Assembly: GCA_002321395.1 (NCBI GenBank)
Contig: DCMK01000016.1
Location: forward strand, 2,279-17,946
Length of the DNA: 15,668 bases
Direction of reading: 5' to 3'
Source of the DNA: Caryophanales bacterium UBA1624
Lineage (GTDB): Bacteria; Bacillota_I; Bacilli_A; RFN20; CAG-826
The stretch's first letter is position 1; each line of letters begins with the position of its first letter. Position numbers and translations under genes: made by a program. Below are positions 5,517 through 12,890 of the stretch, piece after piece. Below the pieces are notes generated by a model. It made no database searches and had not been told where the DNA came from. It worked only from the letters and a program-made list of their open reading frames with translations.

Positions 5517-8243
5517 ATGAATAAAAAGAATATCTTCCTTCTCCCTCTAGTCGCCCTCAGCCTGACCTTGGCTGCCTGCGGCGGAGAGAGCAATCCGACC
5601 GGAAGCGAAACCGGCCCCAGCACCTCGCAAGCCGGCGGCACCTCCCAAGACACCACCTCCGAGGAGAAGGACCCGGCCGTCCTTCCAGAGAATCCGACCG
5701 GGAATCTGGCCAACGGCATCGCCGACTACTCCCAGCTGAACTGGAAGGACCGCTCCAAGATTTTGGCGTCTTTGGAATACTACGCCCTGCGCAACCATAC
5801 CGCCGGCATCCCGCTATACGACGATGCTTCCTATGAGCAGTTCTCCGAGCGCATCGAGCTTCCCTCCACCCGCTACCAGACCAACTACGGCTTCGGCACC
5901 GGGTACGGGAAGATCGACGTGAACAAGAAGATGTACGACGGCACCATCAACGAGCCCAATGAGAAGTGGCGCTCCTATTTCCACGGCTACACCAACACCG
6001 ATTCGGGCACCTTCAACGGATGGAACGCCACCGGCAGCGACGTCACCGACCGCATGGGGATGATCACCTCCGGCTATTTCGGCGTCAAAGCCAATGCCGA
6101 CAACACCGCCTATTCTTGGGTCGGTTCCCTCTCTGAATTGGACGCCCCGATCATGCTCGATGAAGATGGCAACGTCATCACCGCCGATTCCGAAGGCTAC
6201 GTCACCAAGGAAGACGGGACGAAGATCCTCTATACCGAGATGACCTCCCAGCATTGGAGGGTCAAGGTCAAAACCGGGAGCAAATACATCTACCACACCG
6301 CCGAGCTCAGCAAATGGAAGAGCAAATACGACGGAACCACCGTCAAGCTCGAGGACTATTTGACCCCGTTCAAAGCGATGCTCCTCTCCAACATGGCCCG
6401 CACCTCCGAGCTGGTCTCCGATACCTCCGGCTTCCAGGGCGCCATGGACTTCTTCTACAACAACAACAAGGCCAAGTTCCTCGACGACTGGGAGAATAGC
6501 GGCGTCGGCATTCAGCTCAACAAAGAGGAGAACGCCATCGAATTCTCCTTCATCCAGCCCAAGAGCAGCGCCTATGCCCGCACCGCCCTTTCCAGCAACC
6601 TCTACAGCCCGCTCCCTGAGGACTTCCTTAAAGACCTCGGCAACGGATCCTTCCAGGAAGGCACCGCCAACTACGGCAAGATCGGGACCTCCAAGACCGG
6701 CAAATACGACGACGTCTTCGACAACGTCTTGGCCCTCGGACCCTACATCCCCGAATATTGGCAGCAGAACCAGAAATGCGTCTATAAAGCCAACAAAGAC
6801 TACTTCGATGGTCGCGATTACCACTTCGACGGCTACACCGAAGTCGTCTACGAAGGCACCTCCGCCGACGAAAACGCCTACAAAGCCTTCCTCAACAACG
6901 AGCTCGACGAAGTCACCATCCCGCTTTCTCAGCTGACCGCCCACAAAAACGACCCGACCGTCCTCCGCACCGAGGGCTCGACCGTCATCAAGCTCAACCT
7001 GAACACCACCACCGAGGATGAGTGGGAATACTACTTCGGCCAGAAAGGCACCATCGCCACCCATGACAAGGGCTCCTATTGGAACACCAAGGCCATCATG
7101 AGCAACGACAACTTCCTCGACGGGCTCTATTTCGCCATCAACCGCAAAGAGCTCGCTGATCTGGCTGGGCGCAATCCCGCCGTCAGCTACCTCTCCAGCG
7201 CCTACATGCTCGATCCCAATGGCGTCGTCTCCTACCGCGATTCGGCGGAAGGCAGGGGAGTGGTCGCCAACTTCCAGAAGGCCGCCGGCAACGAATACTG
7301 CTATTCGAAGTCCTTGGCCCAAAGCTACTTCGCCCGCGCCGGCAAAGAGCTTGTGGAAAGCGGCGAATGCGAACGCGGCGAAGAGATCACCCTCACCGGC
7401 GTCTACCGTTACCAGAAGACCATCGAGAACCTCGGCAACTACATCAAGAGCTACGTCGAGGACGCCTTCAACGAAGCCAATGCCTCCACCACCGGCCTGA
7501 AGCTGCGCTTGGAGCTCGTCACCGGCGGGAACAACTACACCGACACCTACACCAAGATGGACCACGGCGAATTCGACTTCGCCGAAGGCGCCATCTCCGG
7601 AAACGTGCTCAACCCGCTCGAGTTCATGAACACCCTCTCCACCAACAAAGCCCTCAACCAAGGCTTCTGCCTCAACTGGGGCAAGCGGACCGACCGCCTC
7701 CATGAGGCCGGATCCACCGACCGCTATGCGGCCACCTACCAAGGGCAGGATTACTCCTACGACGCCCTTTGGAACGCGTCTCAAGGCTTCACCCCCGTCG
7801 ATGACGGCATCGCCACCCCGGTCGGCAACAACGCGCAGATCACCTACGATTCCGCCAAGAAGGCGCTGAATTTCAAAGCCGAATTCTCTCCGCAGGTCGT
7901 CGACGAAAAGGGGAACTGCCTCTATGAATTCTCCCTGCCTGACGGGGTTGCCATCATCACCTCCAATCAGCAGGGCGGCTTCGATGGCGGCTACTACTCT
8001 CAGAACGTCAAGGGCCTAAAGACCAACCTCAACGGGGAAATCAGCTTCTCCCTCCCGACCTCGGAGATCGAATCCGTGGCCAAGAGAGTCGCCGCCGATG
8101 TCAAGAAGACCCAACGCTACTTCCGCCTCTACTTCACCCTCGTCTACAAGGTGAAGCTCGAGACCGGGACCATCACCAAGTCGGTCCTCATCGACCTCAG
8201 CGCCAAGCTCTCCGAATACGGCATCGCCGACGCCAACGCCTAA
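5517..8243 (+). CDS. oppA: Oligopeptide ABC importer, substrate-binding lipoprotein OppA
   Basis: Captures peptides outside the cell and delivers them to the OppBC channel. The 908-aa protein starts at ATG 5517, seven bases after AAAGGAG; an upstream in-frame extension to 5376 has no ribosome site and precedes the signal peptide. Lipobox LAAC puts the lipid anchor at Cys21, then a Ser/Thr/Gly linker to about 55. Residues about 75-760 resemble extracellular solute-binding family 5: LALGPYIPEYW near 405, the KANKDYF element at 424, FLDGLYFAINRKELADLAG near 533-551, and GEFDFAEGAISGN with LNPLEFMNTLS near 684-708. About 765-908 is a separate beta-rich segment, not part of the usual 520-600-aa OppA. 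Mollicute OppA proteins can also approach 900-960 aa. No intact Walker A motif is present (GTSKTGKY lacks the Ser/Thr). A strong terminator separates it from oppB, which would let the binding protein be made in excess of the membrane subunits. Confidence 0.93.
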   Translation: MNKKNIFLLPLVALSLTLAACGGESNPTGSETGPSTSQAGGTSQDTTSEEKDPAVLPENPTGNLANGIADYSQLNWKDRSKILASLEYYALRNHTAGIPLYDDASYEQFSERIELPSTRYQTNYGFGTGYGKIDVNKKMYDGTINEPNEKWRSYFHGYTNTDSGTFNGWNATGSDVTDRMGMITSGYFGVKANADNTAYSWVGSLSELDAPIMLDEDGNVITADSEGYVTKEDGTKILYTEMTSQHWRVKVKTGSKYIYHTAELSKWKSKYDGTTVKLEDYLTPFKAMLLSNMARTSELVSDTSGFQGAMDFFYNNNKAKFLDDWENSGVGIQLNKEENAIEFSFIQPKSSAYARTALSSNLYSPLPEDFLKDLGNGSFQEGTANYGKIGTSKTGKYDDVFDNVLALGPYIPEYWQQNQKCVYKANKDYFDGRDYHFDGYTEVVYEGTSADENAYKAFLNNELDEVTIPLSQLTAHKNDPTVLRTEGSTVIKLNLNTTTEDEWEYYFGQKGTIATHDKGSYWNTKAIMSNDNFLDGLYFAINRKELADLAGRNPAVSYLSSAYMLDPNGVVSYRDSAEGRGVVANFQKAAGNEYCYSKSLAQSYFARAGKELVESGECERGEEITLTGVYRYQKTIENLGNYIKSYVEDAFNEANASTTGLKLRLELVTGGNNYTDTYTKMDHGEFDFAEGAISGNVLNPLEFMNTLSTNKALNQGFCLNWGKRTDRLHEAGSTDRYAATYQGQDYSYDALWNASQGFTPVDDGIATPVGNNAQITYDSAKKALNFKAEFSPQVVDEKGNCLYEFSLPDGVAIITSNQQGGFDGGYYSQNVKGLKTNLNGEISFSLPTSEIESVAKRVAADVKKTQRYFRLYFTLVYKVKLETGTITKSVLIDLSAKLSEYGIADANA

Positions 8244-8257
8244 TCCCCCTCATCCAC

Positions 8258-8286
8258 AGCCGCCCCCTTCGGGGCGGCTTTTTCTT
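8258..8286 (+). terminator. Intrinsic terminator between oppA and oppB
   Basis: Nine perfect pairs AGCCGCCCC / GGGGCGGCT with a CTTC loop, followed by TTTTTCTT. It begins 15 bases after the oppA stop. It should end most oppA transcripts and leave oppBCDF to read-through or to the promoter candidate right behind it. Confidence 0.93.
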
Positions 8287-8313
8287 GCACTTGTCCCTCT
8301 TGGGGTTTAACCT
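8285..8313 (+). promoter_or_regulatory. Candidate promoter for oppBCDF
   Basis: -35 TTGCAC (8285-8290), 17-base spacer, -10-like TAACCT (8308-8313), which keeps the first T, second A and last T of the consensus. The -35 touches the T-tract of the preceding terminator. The leader to ATG 8364 also holds GCGG-TTTTT-CCGC and a T-run (8323-8342), a very weak terminator-like hairpin. Confidence 0.45.
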
Positions 8314-8363
8314 ACTCGTGTTGCGGTTTTTCCGCGTTTTTTGGGTACGAAAGGAAGGGTAGC

Positions 8364-9413
8364 ATGAAAGACAGCGTCAAATACGTCATCGAAAGGATCC
8401 TGTTCATCCTGTTGACGGCGTTCATCATCCTCAGCCTCACTTACATTCTTCTGCAGTTGATCCCCTTGGAGCCGGGCGGAACGGACATCCAGCGGTGGAC
8501 TTTCTGGGAAAAGCAGGTTGAGCTCGGCTATTACGTCCGCATCACCGACCCCATGGAGGCGATGAAGGACGGCTATGACCTCTCGATCACCGTCGCCGGC
8601 AAGGTCACCTATTACCGCGCCCAGCCCATCCTGGTGCGTTACTTCAACTGGCTCGCCGCGGTCGCGAAAGGCGACTGGGGCGTTTCCAGCAGCGATTACT
8701 GGAAAGGCCAGAGCGCTTTGACCATCCTCATGACCGGGCTTCCCTATTCCATGAGGCTCAACATCATCTCCATCTTGATTTCGATCCCCTTGGGCATTGG
8801 GCTCGGCATTTTGGCTGCCCTCAAGAAGAACACCTGGGTCGACTCCCTGATTTCCACGATCGTCATGGTCTTCATCTCCGTGCCTTCCTTCGTCTTGATC
8901 TCTTTCCTTTTGATTTGGTTCGGCAAGATCAACGGCTGGCCGATCCGCTGGCCGAGCGACGCCGACGCGGCCGCCGACCCGGTCTTGGCCTTCAAAGCCT
9001 TCGTCATCCCGGTCATGTCGCTTTGCTTCGGCTCCATCTGCGCCTTCGCCCGGTATACGCGCGCTGAGCTCACCGAGGTCATGTCCAGCGAATTCCTTCT
9101 CTTGGCCCGCACCAAAGGGCTCACCCGCTCGCAAGCGGTGGTGCGCCACGCCCTCCGCAACTCTATGGTCCCCATCGTCCCGATGATCATCGCCCAATTC
9201 ATCGGCATCCTCTCCGGGTCGATGGTCTTGGAGCAGATCTACGGCATCCCCGGCATCGGATCGGTTTTGGTCAACGCCCTCAACGCCACCGACGTCCCGG
9301 TCATCATGGTCGATATGGCCATCTATACGGTCATCGGCTTGGCCGCGACCCTGATCATCGACCTTAGCTACGGCATCGTCGACCCGCGCATCCGCATGGG
9401 CGCCAGAAAGTGA
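8364..9413 (+). CDS. oppB: Oligopeptide ABC importer, permease OppB
   Basis: One half of the inner channel of the Opp importer, 349 aa. Hydrophobic helices are at about 9-31, 127-151, 160-186, 211-229, 269-290 and 314-336, the usual six. The first extracytoplasmic loop (32-126) has the family position for substrate-side contacts. The cytoplasmic EAA loop that docks to the ATPase is EFLLLARTKGLTRSQAVVRH (243-262), followed by ALRNSMVPIVPMI. IYGIPGIGSVLVNAL (292-306) is a family signature. The length is close to that of ordinary OppB or DppB, so unlike its partners this subunit is not enlarged much. ATG 8364 is preceded by AAAGGAAGG with five bases between. OppC starts eight bases after its stop. 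Confidence 0.95.
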   Translation: MKDSVKYVIERILFILLTAFIILSLTYILLQLIPLEPGGTDIQRWTFWEKQVELGYYVRITDPMEAMKDGYDLSITVAGKVTYYRAQPILVRYFNWLAAVAKGDWGVSSSDYWKGQSALTILMTGLPYSMRLNIISILISIPLGIGLGILAALKKNTWVDSLISTIVMVFISVPSFVLISFLLIWFGKINGWPIRWPSDADAAADPVLAFKAFVIPVMSLCFGSICAFARYTRAELTEVMSSEFLLLARTKGLTRSQAVVRHALRNSMVPIVPMIIAQFIGILSGSMVLEQIYGIPGIGSVLVNALNATDVPVIMVDMAIYTVIGLAATLIIDLSYGIVDPRIRMGARK

Positions 9414-9421
9414 GGAAAACC

Positions 9422-11440
9422 ATGGACAAGAAAAAGCAGAACAACGAGCCCTTGGAAATCACCTCCGAGGACTTCGCCTTCGTCCAAATGGGGGAAGGCC
9501 TCCACGACCAGAAATTCCAGACCAAGCCCACGACTTTCTTCAAAGACGCGATGAAGCGCTTCGTCAAGTCGCGCTCCTCCGTCGTCGCCGCTTCGATTTT
9601 GGCGGTGCTCATCGGCATGGCCATCATCGTCCCTTTCGCCGACCCCAATGACATCCAAACCCCCTTGGGGCAGGCCGGATACCTCCCTCCGAAGTGGTTC
9701 GACGCGGATTTAGGCGGCTTCCTCGACGGGACCGACCGCATCGACAACGCGATCCTCGACCCCGAGACCGAATCGCTTCCGGAGGATTCCGATTACAAAG
9801 CCTCGGCGATCGTTGGGGGCCTCACCAAGACGTCCTCCTATAGCGACATCTATAGCTCCGCGGTCGCCAAATACGGCAAAGGCGGCGACCTTTCCCTCAC
9901 CAACCAAAGCCCCAAAGAAGATGGGGTCTTCCAAGGCGAGGACCAAGGCATCCTCTCCGCCTCGGTGACCCTCGACCTCTCCTCCTCCTCCTACTCCTAC
10001 GAAGCTTTCTTTGACCCCGAGCAGACCTCCGTCCATCCGGGTACCTCTTTGAAGGTCTATCTGACCTTCGCCGTCGAAAAAGAAGGCGAGACCGTCTATA
10101 TCCCCCTCACCGAAACGGTGCAATGGAGCGAAACCATCACGAGCCTGAAGGCTGAGGACCTCTCCTCTTCCCTTTCCTCGTATTATGAAGGGGAAGCCCC
10201 CGAAAGCGTCGAAGGGAAGCTCGGGGTCGTGATCGCCGCCCCCGAAGACGAAGGGAGCGGGGCCAACGTCTTGGCCATTTCCAAAATCGAATCCAACGTC
10301 CCCAACGTATCCTTTTCCTCTGGGCTGGAGGCCCGCAAGGCGATGGACGCCAAAGCCAAGAACGCCTATTCCACCTTCGGCGGAAGCTCTTTGCCGCTGG
10401 TCGGCATCCGCCACGTCGAAGTCCTCTATGGTTCTTTCCGCTACGACTATTACGCCGCCGCCTTCGGGGAAGTCGAATACGACTTCACCCCGATCGACAT
10501 CGAGAACTACATCGCCAAGGGATGGCTCGTCTACGAATGGGGCCCCGCCGGCGAGAAGCAGCAGCCCGCGGAATGGCATCTGACCCCGGAAGGGGAGATA
10601 TACTGCCCGCTGCGCGACGTCTCCTACCAATCCATCAACGAGAACCCCTTCGACCCGACCCTCTCCACCAAGACCGTCCATGGGAAGCGCTCGCTTTATC
10701 GTCAGCTCTATTTCGAAGGCAAAATCGGCAGCTGCTCGGCCCCGAAGTACCTCTTCGGAACCGACCGCAACGGGAAGGACTTCTTCAAAGTCGTCTTCTC
10801 CGGCCTGCTCACCTCCCTCGGGCTCGGCGTTTTGGCCTCGGCCATCAACATCATCATCGGCTTGGTTTGGGGCTCGATCTCGGGCTATTTCGGCGGATGG
10901 GTCGACATGCTCATGGAGCGCTTCACCGAAATCCTCGGCGGCGTTCCCTTCATCATCGTCATGACCCTAGTGGCCTTGCTTTGGAACCAAAACGGGGGAG
11001 GGACGACCTTCTGGACTTTCCTCTTCGCCCTTTGCCTCACCGGGTGGATCGGCATCTCCGGCACCACCCGCAGCCAGTTCTATCGCTATAAGGGCAGGGA
11101 ATACGTTTTGGCCTCCCGCACCCTCGGCGCCAGCGATGCCAGGCTCATCTTCAAGCACATCCTCCCCAACGCCATCGGCACCATCGTCACCAGCGCCGTT
11201 TTGATGATCCCCTCGGTCATCTTCACCGAGGCCAACATCTCCTACCTGCTCCCCGGCGCCTTGGTCCTCAAGAACAGCTTCGGCGTCACCATCGAATCCG
11301 TCCAAAGCGAGATCTCCAAAGCCCCTTACCTGATCGTGTCCGCCTCGCTCATCATGGCTTTGCTCATGATCTGCTTCAACCTCTTCGGCAACGGCCTCCG
11401 CGACGCCTTCAACCCCTCCTTGAAAGGAAGTGACCAGTGA
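9422..11440 (+). CDS. oppC: Oligopeptide ABC importer, permease OppC with giant extracytoplasmic insert
   Basis: Second channel subunit, 672 aa against about 300-350 for typical OppC. Residues 1-50 are cytoplasmic, the first helix is about 53-72, and the canonical core resumes at KYLFGTDRNGKD (GTD at 446-448), the usual element before helix 2. Four or five further helices follow (about 457-655), with the EAA loop EYVLASRTLGA at 560-570. The stretch 73-445 therefore lies outside the membrane. It starts with family-like LPPKWF and GFLDGTDRID, and continues with Ser/Glu-rich, beta-prone sequence (LDLSSSSYSYEAFFDPEQ near 188, SLKVYLTFAVEKEG near 213) without recognisable motifs. It is in frame, with the same codon use as its surroundings, so it is not an inserted element. 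The start is ATG 9422, five bases after GAGGAAA; a GTG at 9410 overlaps oppB and is less likely. The stop overlaps the oppD start by one base. Confidence 0.93.
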   Translation: MDKKKQNNEPLEITSEDFAFVQMGEGLHDQKFQTKPTTFFKDAMKRFVKSRSSVVAASILAVLIGMAIIVPFADPNDIQTPLGQAGYLPPKWFDADLGGFLDGTDRIDNAILDPETESLPEDSDYKASAIVGGLTKTSSYSDIYSSAVAKYGKGGDLSLTNQSPKEDGVFQGEDQGILSASVTLDLSSSSYSYEAFFDPEQTSVHPGTSLKVYLTFAVEKEGETVYIPLTETVQWSETITSLKAEDLSSSLSSYYEGEAPESVEGKLGVVIAAPEDEGSGANVLAISKIESNVPNVSFSSGLEARKAMDAKAKNAYSTFGGSSLPLVGIRHVEVLYGSFRYDYYAAAFGEVEYDFTPIDIENYIAKGWLVYEWGPAGEKQQPAEWHLTPEGEIYCPLRDVSYQSINENPFDPTLSTKTVHGKRSLYRQLYFEGKIGSCSAPKYLFGTDRNGKDFFKVVFSGLLTSLGLGVLASAINIIIGLVWGSISGYFGGWVDMLMERFTEILGGVPFIIVMTLVALLWNQNGGGTTFWTFLFALCLTGWIGISGTTRSQFYRYKGREYVLASRTLGASDARLIFKHILPNAIGTIVTSAVLMIPSVIFTEANISYLLPGALVLKNSFGVTIESVQSEISKAPYLIVSASLIMALLMICFNLFGNGLRDAFNPSLKGSDQ

Positions 11441-12888
11441 TGGAAAAAATCTCTTATCCCTACGAAGTCGGCTCTTCTCCCAAAGGAAAGGAAGCCGTCG
11501 TTTCGGTCCGCAACCTCGCCGTCTCGTTCAAAACCGACGAAGGCTACGTCCACGCCGTGCGCGGGGTTTCCTTCGACCTCTACAAAGAAGAGACCCTCTG
11601 CATCGTCGGCGAATCCGGCTCGGGGAAGTCGGTCACCAACAAAACCATCATGGGCATCCTCCCCAAAAGCGCCCGCATCGAGTCCGGCTCGATCCTCTAT
11701 GAAGGGGAGGATCTGACCAAAATCTCCGAGGACGAGTTCCACAACATCCGCGGGAACAAGATCGGCATGATCTTCCAGGACCCGCTTTCTTCCCTCAACC
11801 CGATCATGAAGATCGGCAAGCAGATCACCGAGGAGATGATCATCAATGGGAACCACCTGAAGAATTACTATTCCTCCTTGATTTCCGAAGAATTCATCGC
11901 CTACAAGAACGACCTGCGGCTGAAGCAGCTCCTCGAAGCGGAGAGGAAAGCCGCCAAAAAAGACAAATCGAAGCCTTTCGACGCGTCCTCCTTCGCCAAG
12001 AGGAAGGAAAAGCTTTGCCAAAAGATCAAGGAGGACAAAATCGCCCTCGCCCAAAAGAAGAAGGAAGCACGCGCCCTCGTGTCCGAGAAGAAGAAAGACA
12101 TCGCTTCCCGCCACATAGGGGCGGTGAAGAAGATCCTTTCGGGGCAGGGGAGCCTCAAAGAGAAGTACGACGCCTTCCTTTTGGAGCACCGCCGCGCCTT
12201 GGGCGAGAAGCGCGTCACCCACAAAGAGGCCAAGGAAAGGGCCCTCAAGATCATGGCGGAAGTCGGGATCCCCGACCCGGAGAGGCGCTTTTATCAGTAC
12301 CCATTCGAATTCTCCGGCGGCATGAGGCAGAGGATCGTCATCGCCATCGCTTTGACCGCCGAGCCCGACGTTTTGATTTGCGATGAGCCGACCACGGCCC
12401 TCGACGTCACCATCCAGGCCCAGATCCTCGAGCTCATCAACCGCTTGAAGAAAGCCCACCATATGTCGGTCATCTTCATCACCCACGACCTCGGGGTCGT
12501 CGCCAACATGGCCGATCGCGTCGCCGTGATGTACGCCGGGAAGATCGTCGAATACGGAACCGCGGAGGAAGTCTTCTATTCCCCGGCCCACCCCTATACC
12601 TGGGCGCTTCTTTCCTCCATCCCCGACATCGATTCGAAGGAGAAGCTCGAGGCCATCCCCGGCACCCCGCCCAACATGCTCTTCCCGCCTAAGGGCGATG
12701 CTTTCGCCGCGCGCAGCAAATACGCCATGGGAGTCGATTTCAAGGAAGAGCCCCCCATGTTCCGCCTAAGCCCGACCCACTACGCGGCCACCTGGCTTTT
12801 GGACGATCGCGCCCCTAAGGCCGAAATGCCAAAGATCGTGGCCACCCGCATCCAAAACAGCCTCAGAAAGCAGAAGGAGGAAAATTGA
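11440..12888 (+). CDS. oppD: Oligopeptide ABC importer, ATPase OppD with Lys/Glu-rich insert
   Basis: Cytoplasmic ATPase of the importer, 482 aa against about 330-360 for typical OppD. Walker A is GESGSGKS (57-64), the Q-loop has Gln113 in MIFQDPLSSLNP, the signature is FSGGMRQR (291-298), Walker B is VLICDEP (Asp315, Glu316), the D-loop is TALDVT and the switch His is 349. All catalytic elements are intact. An insert of about 120 residues (about 137-255), very rich in Lys, Glu and Ala and probably coiled coil, lies in the helical subdomain between Q-loop and signature. The oligopeptide C-terminal domain (AHPYTWALLSSIPDIDSKEK) is present, but the four cysteines usual there are replaced (PPKGDAFAARSKYAMGVDF, then HYAAT). 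The start is ATG 11440, ten bases after AAAGGAAG and overlapping the oppC stop; the adjacent GTG 11437 is possible. Confidence 0.95.
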   Translation: MEKISYPYEVGSSPKGKEAVVSVRNLAVSFKTDEGYVHAVRGVSFDLYKEETLCIVGESGSGKSVTNKTIMGILPKSARIESGSILYEGEDLTKISEDEFHNIRGNKIGMIFQDPLSSLNPIMKIGKQITEEMIINGNHLKNYYSSLISEEFIAYKNDLRLKQLLEAERKAAKKDKSKPFDASSFAKRKEKLCQKIKEDKIALAQKKKEARALVSEKKKDIASRHIGAVKKILSGQGSLKEKYDAFLLEHRRALGEKRVTHKEAKERALKIMAEVGIPDPERRFYQYPFEFSGGMRQRIVIAIALTAEPDVLICDEPTTALDVTIQAQILELINRLKKAHHMSVIFITHDLGVVANMADRVAVMYAGKIVEYGTAEEVFYSPAHPYTWALLSSIPDIDSKEKLEAIPGTPPNMLFPPKGDAFAARSKYAMGVDFKEEPPMFRLSPTHYAATWLLDDRAPKAEMPKIVATRIQNSLRKQKEEN

Positions 12889-12890
12889 AC

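Noticed and set aside
6681..6710. Walker-A-like GTSKTGKY in OppA, considered because some mycoplasma OppA proteins have ATPase activity
   Set aside because: The final Ser/Thr is Tyr and no matching Walker B was found, so ATP binding is not supported.
5814..7784. Long minus-strand open frame of 656 codons
   Set aside because: Antisense shadow of oppA with repetitive Gly/Val/Glu composition and no ribosome site.
9410..11440. OppC size explained by a gene fusion or mobile insertion
   Set aside because: The frame is continuous, no direct or inverted repeats or transposase remnants flank the insert, codon use is uniform, and the N-terminal and C-terminal OppC parts are both normal.
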